Source of the DNA: Achromobacter spanius
GTDB taxonomy: Bacteria > Pseudomonadota > Gammaproteobacteria > Burkholderiales > Burkholderiaceae_B
Reading direction: 5' to 3'
NCBI RefSeq assembly: GCF_002812705.1
Contig: NZ_CP025030.1
Location: forward strand, 6,014,001-6,078,000
DNA: 64,000 nt
Shown here: positions 26,586-36,725 of the stretch, in pieces
How positions within the stretch are numbered: position 1 is the first letter of the stretch
Layout: every line of letters starts with the position of its first letter
Made by a program: the position numbers and the translations under genes
Notes under the pieces: generated by a model
Seen by the model: the letters and a program-made list of their open reading frames with translations, nothing else
Databases searched by the model: none
Told to the model about the DNA's origin: nothing

Positions 26586-26846
26586 ATGAAGAAACGATTC
26601 ACGGAAGAACAAATCATCGGCGTGCTCAAGGAGGCCGATGCGGGTGCCAAGCCCGCAGAACTGTGCCGCAAGCACGGTATCTCCGAGGCAACGTACTACA
26701 ACTGGAAGGCGAAGTTCGGTGGCATGACGGTGTCGGACGCTCAGCGGCTCAAGGAGCTGGAGCAGGAGAACAACAGGCTCAAGAAGCTGTTGGCCGAGTC
26801 GATGCTGGACAAGGCGGCGCTTCAGGATCTGCTAAGCCGAAAGTAG
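26586..26846 (+). CDS. IS3 family transposase OrfA
   Basis: The 86-residue protein starts MKKRFTEEQIIGVLKEADAG, a standard IS3/IS407-type HTH_Tnp_1 protein with the leucine-zipper-like C-terminus LKELEQENNRLKKLLAESML. AAAGGA sits six bases before this ATG; an ATG two codons upstream is less well placed. It overlaps OrfB, which is in the -1 frame. Confidence 0.93.
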   Translation: MKKRFTEEQIIGVLKEADAGAKPAELCRKHGISEATYYNWKAKFGGMTVSDAQRLKELEQENNRLKKLLAESMLDKAALQDLLSRK

Positions 26847-27706
26847 TCAGCCCGCAGGCCAAGCGCGAGGCGGTCAGGACATTGATGGCCGAGCGCAGCA
26901 TGGGTGTTACCCGGGCCTGCGGGCTGGTAGGAATTTCGCGGTCGTTGTTTGCCTACGGGAGCACGCGCATAGGCGATGCTGCTCTGACCGAGCGCATGAA
27001 AGAGATGGCAGTGGCCAAACGACGCTATGGCTATCGGAGAATCCATGTGCTCTTACGTCGCGAAGGCTGGCAAGCAAATCACAAGCGAGTCTGGCGGCTG
27101 TACAGCCTGGCAGGGTTGAGCGTGCGCAAACGCAAGCGTAAGCGCATCGCGGCGACCGAGCGCGTGGTTCGCCCAGCGGCAACCGCGCCGAATCAAAGTT
27201 GGTCGATGGACTTTGTGGCCGACGGCCTAGCCTATGGCCGCCGGTTCCGTTGTTTGAATATCGTCGATGACTACACTCGCGAATGCCTGGCCATCGAGGT
27301 CGATACGTCGTTGCCGGGAGTGCGTGTTGCCACGGTGCTGCAACGGCTAGCTGAAATGCGTGGCCTGCCGCGATCTATTACTGTGGACAACGGTCCGGAA
27401 TTCGCCGGAAGAGCCTTGGATGCCTGGGCCTACCAAGCTGGCGTAAAGCTGTCGTTTATCCGGCCGGGTAAACCGGTGGAGAACGCTTATATCGAAAGTT
27501 TCAACGGCAAGTTCCGCGACGAATGCCTTAACGAGCACTGGTTCTTGTCCCTGCGACAGGCCAAAGACTTGATCGAAAACTGGCGGGTCGAGTACAACAC
27601 CGATCGGCCCCACAGTGCGCTCGGATATTTAACCCCGGCGCAATTCGTGCAGGCTCATCAGAAAGAAGGTCTTTTACCCCTGGACTCTATGTCGGTGCCG
27701 TACTAA
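26831..27706 (+). CDS. IS3 family transposase OrfB (integrase catalytic domain)
   Basis: The roughly 290-residue catalytic part has an HTH_21 region (RYGYRRIHVLLRREGW) and the rve-type DDE core. The first Asp is in WSMDFVADGL, the second in ITVDNGPEF, and the Glu in YIESFNGKFRDECLNE. Spacing is as in IS3. Expression is expected as an OrfAB fusion by -1 frameshifting in the overlap. The first in-frame ATG for independent initiation is at 26885. I give 26831 as the approximate start of the conserved part. Confidence 0.9.
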   Translation, partial: AKPKVVSPQAKREAVRTLMAERSMGVTRACGLVGISRSLFAYGSTRIGDAALTERMKEMAVAKRRYGYRRIHVLLRREGWQANHKRVWRLYSLAGLSVRKRKRKRIAATERVVRPAATAPNQSWSMDFVADGLAYGRRFRCLNIVDDYTRECLAIEVDTSLPGVRVATVLQRLAEMRGLPRSITVDNGPEFAGRALDAWAYQAGVKLSFIRPGKPVENAYIESFNGKFRDECLNEHWFLSLRQAKDLIENWRVEYNTDRPHSALGYLTPAQFVQAHQKEGLLPLDSMSVPY

Positions 27707-27746
27707 ATCTGGGGGCAGGTCACGCGGGCGAAGCCATGCGGAGACG

Positions 27747-27772
27747 AAAAAAAGCCACCTCAAGGGTGGCTT
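27747..27772 (-). terminator. Intrinsic terminator after hldD
   Basis: An 8-bp stem (AAGCCACC/GGTGGCTT) is followed on the minus strand by a T7 run. It ends the lapA-lapB-hldA-hldD transcript just before the IS insertion site. Confidence 0.88.
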
Positions 27773-27797
27773 CCTGTCATGGCGCCTTAGCGCGATA

Positions 27798-28787
27798 TCA
27801 ACGGCGAGCGCGCCAATACCGTACGTATTCGGCCACGCCCGTTTGCACATCGCGCATCGGCGCCTGAAAGCCGACCGCACGCAGTTGGGTGACGTCGGCC
27901 TGCGTATAGCTTTGATAGCGCCCTTTTAGGTCGTCGGGGAACGGGATATAGCGGATCAGGTCCAGTTCCACCAGTTGCGCCAAGGTCAAGTTGGCCTCTC
28001 CCCGTTCGGCGCGCAGCGTGTTCACGACCGCGGCGGCCACGTCATTGAACGGCTGCGCACGCCCCGTGCCGCAGTTGAAGATGCCGGATTGCTCGGGGTG
28101 ATCCAAAAAGTGCAGGTTGACCGCCACCACGTCTTCGACCGAGATGAAGTCGCGGCTTTGGCCACCATCCACATAGCCGTCCCAACCCGCGAACAGACGT
28201 ACGTGGCCGTGCTCCAGGAACTGGTTCATGTTGTGGAACGCCACCGAGGCCATGCGGCCCTTGTGCTGTTCGTGCGGACCATAGACGTTGAAATAGCGCA
28301 GGCCCACGACCTGTGCCGTCAGGCTGTCCATGCGCTTGCGCAACACCTGATCGAACAGCAGCTTGGAGTAGCCGTAGACGTTCAGCGGCCCTTCGTTGGC
28401 CGGGTCTTCCACATAGACCGAAGACGCGCCATAGACGGCGGCGGACGAGGCATACAGGAACGGAATGCGGCGCGCCTGGCAGAACTCGAACAGTTCCAGC
28501 GTGACGCGGTAATTGTTGTCCATCATGTAGCGGCCGTTGCGTTCGGTCGTGTCCGAACACGCGCCTTGATGCAGCACCGCACGCACCTCGGGCAGACTTC
28601 CGTCGGCCACACGGCGGCGGAAGTCGTCCTTGTCCATGTAGTCGGCGACCTGGCAATCGACCAAATTGACGAACTTGTCGCCCTCCGTCAAATCGTCAAC
28701 CGCGATGATGTCATGGATGCCGCGGCGGTTGAGCCCGCGCACCAGGTTGCTGCCTATGAAGCCCGCGGCTCCGGTTACGACGATCAT
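27798..28787 (-). CDS. hldD: ADP-L-glycero-D-manno-heptose 6-epimerase
   Basis: The 329-residue extended SDR has the NADP-binding GAAGFIGSN at the N-terminus, the catalytic YGYSK motif near residue 140, and HldD-specific blocks such as [22 protein letters not shown] and [10 protein letters not shown]. It makes ADP-L-glycero-D-manno-heptose for the LPS inner core. It overlaps hldA by ATGA and has AGGAG before the start; the upstream part of the open frame belongs to the hldA region. Confidence 0.96.
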   Translation of the reverse strand: MIVVTGAAGFIGSNLVRGLNRRGIHDIIAVDDLTEGDKFVNLVDCQVADYMDKDDFRRRVADGSLPEVRAVLHQGACSDTTERNGRYMMDNNYRVTLELFEFCQARRIPFLYASSAAVYGASSVYVEDPANEGPLNVYGYSKLLFDQVLRKRMDSLTAQVVGLRYFNVYGPHEQHKGRMASVAFHNMNQFLEHGHVRLFAGWDGYVDGGQSRDFISVEDVVAVNLHFLDHPEQSGIFNCGTGRAQPFNDVAAAVVNTLRAERGEANLTLAQLVELDLIRYIPFPDDLKGRYQSYTQADVTQLRAVGFQAPMRDVQTGVAEYVRYWRARR

Positions 28788-29725
28788 GAGGATTCTCCTG
28801 CCAATTCCGCGGCGGTAACGACGGACGTGCCCAGCTTGCCCACGGCGATGCCGCCGGCCTTGTTGGCCCAGCCCATCGACTCGGTCCACGGCAAGCCGAT
28901 GGCGCGTGAAACCGCCAGGGTGGCCAGCACCGTGTCGCCTGCGCCTGACACATCGAACACTTCGTGCGCCTGCGCATCGATGTGGTCGCGTCCCGCATCG
29001 GTAAACAATGTCATGCCCTGCTCGGAACGGGTCACAAGCAGCGCTTCCAGGTCAAGATTGGCGCGCAGGCGCTGCGCGCGATCGGTCAATTCGGCTTCAG
29101 AATTCCAGCGGCCCACGGCCTGCTGCATTTCCGCCCGGTTGGGGGTGACCAGCGTCGCGCCACGATAGCGCGAATAGTCGTCGCCCTTGGGGTCCACCAG
29201 CACCGGAATGCCCGCATGGCGCGCCATGGCCACGAGCGATTCGACGCGCGTCAGCACGCCCTTGGCGTAGTCGGATAGCACCACGACATCATGATTGGCC
29301 AGATGCCGGGCCAGCGCGGCGTCCACGCTATCCAACGCGGCTTGTTCGGGAAGCTGTTCGAAGTCCACGCGCAGCAATTGCTGCTGGCGGCCCAGCACGC
29401 GCATCTTCAGCGTGGTGTGCAGGGACGGGTCGGCGATCAGGTCGGCATGGATGCCGGCTTCGGCGGACAGGCGGCGAATGCTGTCGCCAGCTTCGTCCGC
29501 ACCCAGCACGCCCACCAGCGTCACCTGGCCACCAAGCGCCGCGACGTTGCGCGCCACGTTGGCGGCGCCACCCAGACGGTCTTCGCGGCGCGCAACGCGC
29601 ACCACGGGCACAGGCGCCTCCGGCGAGATGCGTTCGACTTCACCGAACCAGTAGCGGTCCAGCATCACGTCGCCAACCACGAGGACGCGACCTTGTGAAA
29701 TGGCTTCGGCGGGGAAAGGCTTCAT
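28784..29725 (-). CDS. hldA: D-glycero-beta-D-manno-heptose-7-phosphate kinase (kinase-only)
   Basis: The 313-residue PfkB/ribokinase-family kinase has the N-terminal [28 protein letters not shown], the [15 protein letters not shown] sugar-binding block and the catalytic [16 protein letters not shown] (Asp base). It phosphorylates heptose-7-phosphate at C1. The length covers only the kinase half of E. coli HldE, so the adenylyltransferase (HldC) must be encoded elsewhere. It overlaps lapB and hldD by four bases each. Confidence 0.93.
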   Translation of the reverse strand: MKPFPAEAISQGRVLVVGDVMLDRYWFGEVERISPEAPVPVVRVARREDRLGGAANVARNVAALGGQVTLVGVLGADEAGDSIRRLSAEAGIHADLIADPSLHTTLKMRVLGRQQQLLRVDFEQLPEQAALDSVDAALARHLANHDVVVLSDYAKGVLTRVESLVAMARHAGIPVLVDPKGDDYSRYRGATLVTPNRAEMQQAVGRWNSEAELTDRAQRLRANLDLEALLVTRSEQGMTLFTDAGRDHIDAQAHEVFDVSGAGDTVLATLAVSRAIGLPWTESMGWANKAGGIAVGKLGTSVVTAAELAGESS

Positions 29726-30936
29726 TCAAGTTCTTCCAGGCGGCGCGGCGCATAGGTTTCCCAGGCGTTGCAGCCGGGACATTGCCAGTAAAAACGACGC
29801 GCTTGAAAACCGCAACTGCGGCACGCATAGCGGTCCAGGCGTTGCGTATGCTTGTGGATCAGGCTGCGCAGCAGCGTCAGGTCGGCGCCGGGTACCGGCC
29901 CCTTTTCGGCGCCTCCTTCCGGATTGGCCAGTTCGGCTTCCAACAGGCGGTCCAGGCCCAGCAAGGACGGATGGCTGCGCAACGCGCCGCGCGCAAACGC
30001 CCAGGCGACTTCCGACCCTTGCTGCGCGCGCAGTTCGCGGAACACGACGTTGAAGAGGTCCAACGAGGCGTGGCGCTGATATTGCTTCATCAGGAAATCC
30101 AGGCCCGCCTCGATCTGATTGGCAGCGCGATAGTTGGCCAGCAGTGGCTCGGCCACCAGCCCCGCGAATTCGGGCGCGTCGGTCATTACCGATTCCAGAT
30201 AGAGCCGTTCGCGCTTCGGGTCCTGCTCCAGCAATGCCAGGCGGGCGCGCAGCATGGCGGTGCGCACCATGGCACCCTTGCCTACCGTGGCATCGGTGGT
30301 CGACAAGGCGTGGTCGGCGGCGTCAAGCGCCGTGTGTGCGGCATCCACGTCAGCGGGCTTGGCAGATAGCGCGGTTTGCGCCTGTTCGCAGTAGTAGTGC
30401 ACGATTTGCGGCACCGGCTCGTCGACCAGGCCCTGCAAGGTCTTGACCGCTTCAATCGCGCGCGGCCAGTCGTGCTCGGACTCAAAGATGCGGATCAGGG
30501 AACGCAGCGCGGGCAGCGCATAGCGCGTGTCCTTCAACTGCTCGAAACCGCTTTCGGCGCGGTCCAGCATGCCGGCTTTTAGAAAGTCCTGCGCCAGTTC
30601 ATGCTGGGCGTGCTCGCGCTCGGCATCGGGCAGGTCGGAACGGCTGAGCAGGCTTTGGTGCACGCGGATGGCGCGCTCCATTTCACCGCGCCGGCGGAAC
30701 AGGCTACCCAGCGCGAAGTGCAGCTCCGTGGTTTCCGGGTCCAGCTTGGCGACTTCGACAAAGGCGTCGATCGCGCGGTCCGGCTCTTCATTGAGCAGGA
30801 AATTCAGCCCCCGGAAATAGGAGTCGGGCAGGCTGCGGGTTTCCCGAAGCATCTGCCGGATATCGAAACGCGCGGCCAGCCAGCCCAGCGCGAACAACAC
30901 CGGCACGAAAATCAACCACCAAGGTTCAAAATCCAC
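29722..30936 (-). CDS. lapB: Lipopolysaccharide assembly protein B
   Basis: The 404-residue protein has an N-terminal membrane anchor (WWLIFVPVLFALGWLAARFDI), a long run of TPR repeats and a C-terminal rubredoxin-type metal site CRSCGFQ...WQCPGCNAW. This is the LapB/YciM plan. LapB, an inner-membrane scaffold, controls LpxC turnover through FtsH and so balances LPS synthesis. It sits 60 bases downstream of lapA and is translationally coupled to hldA. Confidence 0.95.
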   Translation of the reverse strand: MDFEPWWLIFVPVLFALGWLAARFDIRQMLRETRSLPDSYFRGLNFLLNEEPDRAIDAFVEVAKLDPETTELHFALGSLFRRRGEMERAIRVHQSLLSRSDLPDAEREHAQHELAQDFLKAGMLDRAESGFEQLKDTRYALPALRSLIRIFESEHDWPRAIEAVKTLQGLVDEPVPQIVHYYCEQAQTALSAKPADVDAAHTALDAADHALSTTDATVGKGAMVRTAMLRARLALLEQDPKRERLYLESVMTDAPEFAGLVAEPLLANYRAANQIEAGLDFLMKQYQRHASLDLFNVVFRELRAQQGSEVAWAFARGALRSHPSLLGLDRLLEAELANPEGGAEKGPVPGADLTLLRSLIHKHTQRLDRYACRSCGFQARRFYWQCPGCNAWETYAPRRLEELE

Positions 30937-30996
30937 GGTTCGGGCTCATGCGGTAATTCAGTGCGGTATGCGGGACGTGCGGTGATTGGCCCGCCA

Positions 30997-31311
30997 TCAG
31001 AGCGGCGACATCGGTGCAACGGCTTCGGGCGGCACGACGGGCGTGGTGCCGTTGGCGGCGGCCTGGACACGGTCCAGCTCGCGGCGCAAGCGGATCGCTT
31101 CGCGGCGGCGGCGCATGGCGGCGGGCACGGTCAACAACAGGCCGAACACGGCGCCGGCCACGAACACAACCAGCATCACGACGATCAGCGGCACATCTTG
31201 CACGACGTAGTCCGCATAGAACTTCACGGCAACCGGATCGGTGTTCTTCAAGGCGAACATCAATACGGCAATAAACACGAGCAATCGCAGGGCCCAGACG
31301 AGATAGCGCAT
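30997..31311 (-). CDS. lapA: LapA family inner-membrane protein (DUF1049)
   Basis: The 104-residue protein has two membrane segments (LVWALRLLVFIAVLMFAL and VPLIVVMLVVFVAGAVFGLLLTV) around the conserved ALKNTDPVAVKFYADYVV, followed by a basic helical tail. That is the LapA domain. It acts with LapB in LPS assembly. It begins the lapA-lapB-hldA-hldD operon, separated from ihfB by a terminator. Confidence 0.92.
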   Translation of the reverse strand: MRYLVWALRLLVFIAVLMFALKNTDPVAVKFYADYVVQDVPLIVVMLVVFVAGAVFGLLLTVPAAMRRRREAIRLRRELDRVQAAANGTTPVVPPEAVAPMSPL

Positions 31312-31370
31312 GACGCATGCTCCAGAGATTCAAGACTGTCAATTGTAAGCGGAGTCTTAACAGTCGAAGG

Positions 31371-31402
31371 AAAAAAACAAAGCCCCTTGATTTCTCAAGG
31401 GG
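31371..31402 (-). terminator. Intrinsic terminator after ihfB
   Basis: An 8-bp stem CCCCTTGA/TCAAGGGG is followed on the minus strand by a T-rich stretch with a 7-T run. It closes the gyrA-to-ihfB supraoperon. Confidence 0.88.
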
Positions 31403-31450
31403 CCTGTTCTCGGTCCGATCTGCCCGTAGGCAGCCTTACTAGCCGATCCG

Positions 31451-31810
31451 TCAGTGCATGGCGTGCAAGCTTGCCATTGACGTCATCGGTTCACCCGATC
31501 CAGAGGACTGGGCGTCCTCATCGTTGCCGCCGACCAGGTCAACCCGCTCGCGCAATTCCTTGCCTGCCTTGAAATGCGGCACCTGTTTACCAGGCACCAG
31601 CACTTGTTCGCCGGACTTCGGATTGCGGCCGATGCGGGGAGACCGCTGCGACAACGAGAAGCTGCCAAAGCCGCGGATCTCGATGCGCTGACCCGAGGCC
31701 AGGGCCTGGGTCATTGCATCCAACACGGTCTTGACGGCGTAATCGGTGTCGCGGGCGGCCAGCTGAGGATAGCGGGCCGCCAAGGCGGCGATCAGCTCCG
31801 ACTTGGTCAC
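31451..31810 (-). CDS. ihfB: Integration host factor subunit beta
   Basis: The 119-residue protein starts [17 protein letters not shown] and carries the IHF/HU DNA-bending arm [31 protein letters not shown]. About 25 residues after the usual end ([21 protein letters not shown]) form a flexible tail seen in related betaproteobacteria. IHF bends DNA in recombination, replication and transcription. It follows rpsA by three bases, the widespread rpsA-ihfB pairing. Confidence 0.96.
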   Translation of the reverse strand: MTKSELIAALAARYPQLAARDTDYAVKTVLDAMTQALASGQRIEIRGFGSFSLSQRSPRIGRNPKSGEQVLVPGKQVPHFKAGKELRERVDLVGGNDEDAQSSGSGEPMTSMASLHAMH

Positions 31811-31813
31811 GAA

Positions 31814-33526
31814 TTAACCGTCGTTGCGCTGTTGGTCCAGCTTGGCCTTCAGCAGCGCGCCGAGGTTGGTGGTGCCGGACGAAGCGCTGGCGTCGGACAT
31901 GCGCTGGATCGTATCGGCGGTTTCGGCGTTGTCACGAGCCTTGATCGACAGTTGGATCGAACGCGTCTTGCGGTCGATGTTGACGATCATGGCTTCGATG
32001 TTTTCGCCGGCGTTCAGCACGGTGGTGGCATCTTCAACGCGACCCGAGGAGATCTCGGAAGCGCGCAGGTAGCCTTCAACGTCCACGGACAGCGTAACCA
32101 CAGCGCCCTTGGCTTCGACGGACTTGATGGTGCCCGGAACAACCGCGCCCTTGTCAAACGTGGCGACGAAGTTGTTGAAGGGGTCGCCTTCCAGCTGCTT
32201 GATGCCCAGCGAGATGCGTTCCTTGTCGGTATCGATGCCCAGAACCACGGCTTCGATCTCGTCGCCCTTCTTGAAGTTGCGCACGGCTTCTTCGCCCGTT
32301 TCCGTCCACGACAGGTCGGACAGGTGAACCAGGCCGTCGATGCCGCCAGGCAGGCCGACGAACACGCCGAAGTCGGTGATCGACTTGATGGCGCCGCGGA
32401 CCTTGTCGCCGCGCTTGAAGTTCGTGGCGAACTCTTCCCACGGGTTCTGACGGCACTGCTTCATGCCCAGCGAGATACGACGACGGTCTTCGTCGATTTC
32501 CAGGACCATGACTTCGACTTCTTCGCCCAGGGTAACAACCTTGCGCGGGTCGACGTTCTTGTTGGTCCAGTCCATTTCGGAGACGTGAACCAGGCCTTCG
32601 ATGCCGGCTTCGACTTCAACGAACGCGCCGTAGTCGGTCAGGTTCGTGACCTTACCGAACAGGCGGGTGCCTTGCGGGTAGCGGCGAGCCAGGCCCACCC
32701 ACGGATCTTCGCCCAGTTGCTTGACGCCCAGCGAGACGCGGCTCTTTTCCTGGTCGAACTTGAGGACCTTGGCTTCGACTTCTTGACCCACTTGCAGGAC
32801 TTCGGACGGGTGACGCACACGACGCCATGCCATGTCGGTGATGTGCAGCAGGCCGTCGATGCCGCCCAGGTCAACGAACGCGCCGTAGTCGGTGATGTTC
32901 TTGACCACGCCCTTGACCACAGCACCTTCGTGCAGGGTTTCGAGCAGCTTTTGACGCTCTTCGCCCATGCTGGCTTCCAGCACCTGGCGACGCGACAGCA
33001 CAACGTTGTTGCGCTTGCGGTCAAGCTTGATGACCTTGAATTCGAGGGTCTTGCCTTCGTACGGGGTGGTGTCCTTGACCGGACGCAGATCCACCAGCGA
33101 ACCCGGCAGGAACGCGCGGATGCCGTTGGTCATGACGGTCAGGCCGCCCTTCACCTTGCCGGTGATGGTGCCGGTAACCAGTTCGCCGTTTTCCAGGGCC
33201 TTTTCCAGCTGCAGCCAGGCCGACAGGCGCTTGGCGCGGTCACGCGACAGGATGGTGTCGCCGTAGCCGTTTTCCAGGGAATCGATGGCCACCGAGACGA
33301 AATCGCCGGGTTGCACTTCGAGCTCGCCCTGGTCATTCAGGAACTCTTCCAGGGGGATCAGCGCTTCGGACTTCAGGCCGGCGTTGACGACGACGAAATT
33401 ATGGTCGACGCGCACGACTTCGGCGCTGATGACCTCGCCGGACTTCATGTCCTGGCTCTTGAGGCTTTGTGCGAAAAGGTCGGCGAAACTTTCGCCGCCG
33501 GTGGCGGTAGTGGAAACGGAAGACAT
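31814..33526 (-). CDS. rpsA: 30S ribosomal protein S1
   Basis: The 570-residue protein consists of six S1/OB repeats, the later ones near-identical in form (e.g. [24 protein letters not shown] and [25 protein letters not shown]). The first two repeats are diverged for ribosome binding. S1 recruits structured mRNAs to the 30S subunit. I start at [14 protein letters not shown]; an ATG five codons upstream is possible. Neither has a clear Shine-Dalgarno, which fits the autogenous control known for rpsA in enterobacteria. Upstream is a 260-base leader with repeats. Confidence 0.96.
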   Translation of the reverse strand: MSSVSTTATGGESFADLFAQSLKSQDMKSGEVISAEVVRVDHNFVVVNAGLKSEALIPLEEFLNDQGELEVQPGDFVSVAIDSLENGYGDTILSRDRAKRLSAWLQLEKALENGELVTGTITGKVKGGLTVMTNGIRAFLPGSLVDLRPVKDTTPYEGKTLEFKVIKLDRKRNNVVLSRRQVLEASMGEERQKLLETLHEGAVVKGVVKNITDYGAFVDLGGIDGLLHITDMAWRRVRHPSEVLQVGQEVEAKVLKFDQEKSRVSLGVKQLGEDPWVGLARRYPQGTRLFGKVTNLTDYGAFVEVEAGIEGLVHVSEMDWTNKNVDPRKVVTLGEEVEVMVLEIDEDRRRISLGMKQCRQNPWEEFATNFKRGDKVRGAIKSITDFGVFVGLPGGIDGLVHLSDLSWTETGEEAVRNFKKGDEIEAVVLGIDTDKERISLGIKQLEGDPFNNFVATFDKGAVVPGTIKSVEAKGAVVTLSVDVEGYLRASEISSGRVEDATTVLNAGENIEAMIVNIDRKTRSIQLSIKARDNAETADTIQRMSDASASSGTTNLGALLKAKLDQQRNDG

Positions 33527-33737
33527 GGGGTTGAAATCCATTGGGCCGAAATGGCCGTTAAGAACACACCGCAGCGGATTGCCCGCCACAGTGGAGTCAA
33601 AATACCTGCCTGCCGGTTTGCCCTGCGGGGTGGCCCGTGGGGGTTGCGCCTGGCTAGGACAGGGCCTAATCAAGTAAAAAATCTTGGCCTGGATGGTTTG
33701 GCCTGGCTGCATTGGCTGAAACTTGCCAATGCCAGGG

Positions 33738-33780
33738 CGGGTTTCAGCCCATCAGGCTTAGCCCTTCGGGTTTCAGCCCA
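33738..33780. repeat. Direct repeat of 14 bp in the cmk-rpsA spacer
   Basis: CGGGTTTCAGCCCA occurs twice (33738-33751 and 33767-33780). The flanks contain further GGGTTT/AAACCC-like segments able to pair locally. It lies right after the cmk stop, at the start of the rpsA leader. Confidence 0.75.
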
Positions 33781-33786
33781 CCGGGT

Positions 33787-34482
33787 TTACAACCCACCCT
33801 TGCCTTTCTCTTGCTGCCAAAAATCCAGTATTGCCTGCACCGTTTCAGCAATCGTCAAATTGGACGAATCCAGCACGTGTGCGTCTGCTGCGGGAGCCAG
33901 CGGCGCCGTGGCGCGTTCGGTATCGCGGGCGTCTCGCTCGCGCATGTCTCGCAGAAGGTCGTCTAGATTAGCAGAAATTCCCTTTTCGATCAACTGCTTA
34001 CGCCGCCTCTCCGCCCGGGCCACCACGTCGGCAACCAGGAACACCTTCAGGGACGCATCGGGAAAGACCACCGTGCCCATATCGCGGCCGTCCGCGACAA
34101 GCCCCGGGGGCAGGCGGAAGGCACGCTGGCGCTCGAGCAAAGCGCGGCGCACACCGGGGTACGCCGCCACGCGGGACGCGAAATTACCCACTTCCTCGCG
34201 ACGTATGTCATGCCCGACATCCACCCCCGCCAGGTAGACGTGCGGGCCGTCAAACTGAACATCCAGGGTTTCCGCCACACGCGCCACGCCGGCTTCATCG
34301 TCGGCAGGCACACCCTGCTTGAGGGCGGCCAAGGCGGTCAGGCGGTACAGCGCACCACTATCCAGAACCGCCCAGCCCAGCGCCTTGGCGACGCGATGCG
34401 CCACCGTGCCCTTGCCGGACGCGGTGGGGCCATCGATGGTGATGACGGCGGCGGGGGAATCTGTCGATGAAATCAAAGTCAT
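33787..34482 (-). CDS. cmk: Cytidylate kinase
   Basis: The 231-residue NMP kinase has the P-loop [17 protein letters not shown] near residue 15, the CMP-binding [15 protein letters not shown] and [13 protein letters not shown], and the LID-region Arg residues in [15 protein letters not shown]. It makes CDP and dCDP. It lies 12 bases downstream of aroA in the supraoperon. Confidence 0.96.
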   Translation of the reverse strand: MTLISSTDSPAAVITIDGPTASGKGTVAHRVAKALGWAVLDSGALYRLTALAALKQGVPADDEAGVARVAETLDVQFDGPHVYLAGVDVGHDIRREEVGNFASRVAAYPGVRRALLERQRAFRLPPGLVADGRDMGTVVFPDASLKVFLVADVVARAERRRKQLIEKGISANLDDLLRDMRERDARDTERATAPLAPAADAHVLDSSNLTIAETVQAILDFWQQEKGKGGL

Positions 34483-34494
34483 GTGGAAAGTGCG

Positions 34495-35817
34495 CTAGGC
34501 CGAGACCAAGCTTGCGTAAACATCAAAATAACCCGGGAACGTCTTGCTGACGCAACCGGGGTCCATGATCCGGACGGCCGCCGGCCCGAACGCCGCCAAT
34601 GAAAAGCACATTGCCATGCGGTGGTCATCCCAGGTGCCGATTTGCGCATCGCGCCAGGCATCCTGCGCGGGCGGGATGACACGCAGCCAATCCGGCCCCG
34701 ATTCCACCTGCGCGCCAAGCTTTTCAAGCTCGGTCTGCATGGCGTGGATGCGGTCGGTTTCCTTCACACGCCAACTGCCAATATTGCGCAACAGGCAAGG
34801 GCCGTCGGCATATAGCGCCAGCGCGGCGGCGGTCATGGCCGCGTCCGGGATCAGATTGAAATCCGTGTCGAAGGCTTTCAAGCGCGCACCGTCGGCCACA
34901 CGCACGCCGGAAACCTCGATCCAGTCGGGTCCGTACGCCACATTTGCGCCCATCTGCGCCAGCGTGTCGGCAAACGCGACGTCGCCCTGAATGCTGTCGG
35001 CGCCCACGCCCGTTACCCGCAAGGGGCCGCCACCAATCGCGCCAAGCGCCAAGAAGTAAGACGCTGTGGAGGCATCGCCTTCCACCGCGATCTGGCCCGG
35101 GCTGCGGTAGCCCGCGCCGCCATCGATCACAAAACGGGTCCAGCCATCGCGCCGCACCTGTACACCGAAGCGTGCCATCAGGTTCAGCGTGATCTCGATA
35201 TAGGGCTTGGAGATCAGCTCGCCGACCACTTCAATCGTTACCGGCTTACCGCTACGGCCTGCCTGCAAGGGCGCCGCCAGCAGCAAGGCGGTCAAGAACT
35301 GGCTGGACACCGAACCCTGCACGCGCGCCACCGCATCGTCCGAGATCTGACCCTGGCCAATATGCAGCGGGGGATAACCCGGCTGACCCAGGTAATCAAT
35401 ACGGGCGCCCAGTGCATTCAAGGCGTCGGCAAGATCACCGATGGGCCGTTCGTGCATGCGCGGCACGCCCGACAGGCGGTAATCACCCCCCATGAGCGCC
35501 AGCGCGGCCGTCAGCGGACGTATGGCCGTGCCGGCGTTGCCCATGAAAAGGTCGGCGCTTTCCACCGGAAAACGCCGCACGCCCTGGACCGTCACGCAAC
35601 CGGCATCCAATTCAGACACCTGCACGCCCAATTGGCGCAAGGCGCCCAGCATGACGCGCGTATCGTCGGAATCCAGCAGACCGGTAATGGTGGTGGTGCC
35701 CTCGGCAATCGCCGACAACAGCAGCACGCGATTGGAAATGCTCTTGGACCCCGGCAAGGCCATCACGCCCTGCGCCTGCCGCACGCGCGGCAGGTCCAGA
35801 TAAGGCAAAGCGCCCAT
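34495..35817 (-). CDS. aroA: 3-phosphoshikimate 1-carboxyvinyltransferase (EPSP synthase)
   Basis: The 440-residue enzyme has the shikimate-3-phosphate motif [17 protein letters not shown], the PEP-binding [16 protein letters not shown], and [17 protein letters not shown]. It condenses PEP with shikimate-3-phosphate in chorismate synthesis. The loop reads NAGTAIRPL as in class I, glyphosate-sensitive enzymes. It is five bases downstream of tyrA. Confidence 0.97.
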   Translation of the reverse strand: MGALPYLDLPRVRQAQGVMALPGSKSISNRVLLLSAIAEGTTTITGLLDSDDTRVMLGALRQLGVQVSELDAGCVTVQGVRRFPVESADLFMGNAGTAIRPLTAALALMGGDYRLSGVPRMHERPIGDLADALNALGARIDYLGQPGYPPLHIGQGQISDDAVARVQGSVSSQFLTALLLAAPLQAGRSGKPVTIEVVGELISKPYIEITLNLMARFGVQVRRDGWTRFVIDGGAGYRSPGQIAVEGDASTASYFLALGAIGGGPLRVTGVGADSIQGDVAFADTLAQMGANVAYGPDWIEVSGVRVADGARLKAFDTDFNLIPDAAMTAAALALYADGPCLLRNIGSWRVKETDRIHAMQTELEKLGAQVESGPDWLRVIPPAQDAWRDAQIGTWDDHRMAMCFSLAAFGPAAVRIMDPGCVSKTFPGYFDVYASLVSA

Positions 35818-35822
35818 GTCAG

Positions 35823-36725
35823 CTACTCCTTCTGCCAGTTACGGCGCGCTTGCGCCGCCGTATCCAGCAATGCCAGCAACGCCGCGTCATCGCCATTGGC
35901 GATGGCGCGTTCGGCGCGATCCAACACGGCGCGCACGTCGGCAAGCTCGGCCAGCATCGCATCGCGATTGGATAAAAAGATATCGCGCCACATCTCCGGC
36001 GAACCCGCCGCAATGCGCGTGAAATCACGAAAACCGCTACCCGCGAGGTCAAGCCGGGTGCGGGCGTCAGCGGCCGTGGCCACCTGCTCCATATACACCG
36101 ACGACAGCAGGTGCGGCAGATGGCTGACCGACGCCAGCACGCGGTCGTGCGCGCCTGCGTCCATATCGATCACGCTTGAACCGCAGGCCTGCCACGCGCG
36201 GCGCACCAGGCTGATGGACGCGGCGCGGTTCTCGGCAAGCGGCGTCAGGATGACGGTGCGACCGGCGTAGAGCTTGGCATCGGCCGCCTCGGGGCCCGTG
36301 CGCTCTGCGCCTGCGATCGGATGGCCGGGCACGAAGCATCCGACCCGCTCGCCCAGGGCCTCACGCGCGGCATCGACGACTTCAGCCTTGGTGCTGCCCG
36401 CATCGGTCACCACGGTGGCCGCGCCCAGATGTGGCAGCATCCGCGACAACACGTTTTTCAAGCCGCCAACCGGTGTGGACAGCAGGACAAGATCAGACCG
36501 CGCCGCCGCGTCTTCCGCGCTGACGGCTTCGTCGATCAACCCGAGTTCAACCGCCCGCGCCAGCGACGATGCGCTACGCCCGACACCCAGCACGCGGCCG
36601 ACCTGACCCGCCCGGCGCAACGCCGCGGCGAACGACCCGCCGATGAGGCCAACGCCCACCACGGCCAATACAGGAATCAGGGGGCCAGCGGCCCCCTGAT
36701 CGGTAGAAGGTAACGCGTCGTTCAT
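35823..36725 (-). CDS. tyrA: Prephenate (arogenate) dehydrogenase
   Basis: The 300-residue protein has the NAD-binding [19 protein letters not shown] at the N-terminus, the catalytic-His region [13 protein letters not shown], and the substrate block [14 protein letters not shown]. It oxidatively decarboxylates prephenate to 4-hydroxyphenylpyruvate, or arogenate to tyrosine. No ACT domain or fused chorismate mutase is present. It overlaps hisC by four bases. Confidence 0.94.
   Translation of the reverse strand: MNDALPSTDQGAAGPLIPVLAVVGVGLIGGSFAAALRRAGQVGRVLGVGRSASSLARAVELGLIDEAVSAEDAAARSDLVLLSTPVGGLKNVLSRMLPHLGAATVVTDAGSTKAEVVDAAREALGERVGCFVPGHPIAGAERTGPEAADAKLYAGRTVILTPLAENRAASISLVRRAWQACGSSVIDMDAGAHDRVLASVSHLPHLLSSVYMEQVATAADARTRLDLAGSGFRDFTRIAAGSPEMWRDIFLSNRDAMLAELADVRAVLDRAERAIANGDDAALLALLDTAAQARRNWQKE

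Larger units (their letters stand above)
26526..27722 (+). mobile_element. IS3 family insertion sequence, IS407-like group, complete
   Basis: The 1197-bp element is bounded by imperfect inverted repeats. Both ends begin TGACCTGC followed by a C-rich block and end with TTAGTAC. The host bases on both sides are CGCG (26522-26525 and 27723-27726), a 4-bp target duplication as expected for this group. It contains orfA and orfB in overlapping frames. It is inserted between the hldD terminator and the HhH gene. Both ends, the duplication and both reading frames are intact, so the insertion looks recent and potentially active. Confidence 0.93.

Noticed and set aside
33738..33780. Direct repeats as a CRISPR array
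   Set aside because: Only two 14-bp copies, no spacer pattern and no cas genes.
31574..34237. 887-codon open frame opposite ihfB, rpsA and cmk
   Set aside because: Crosses three well-supported genes in antisense; composition bias only.
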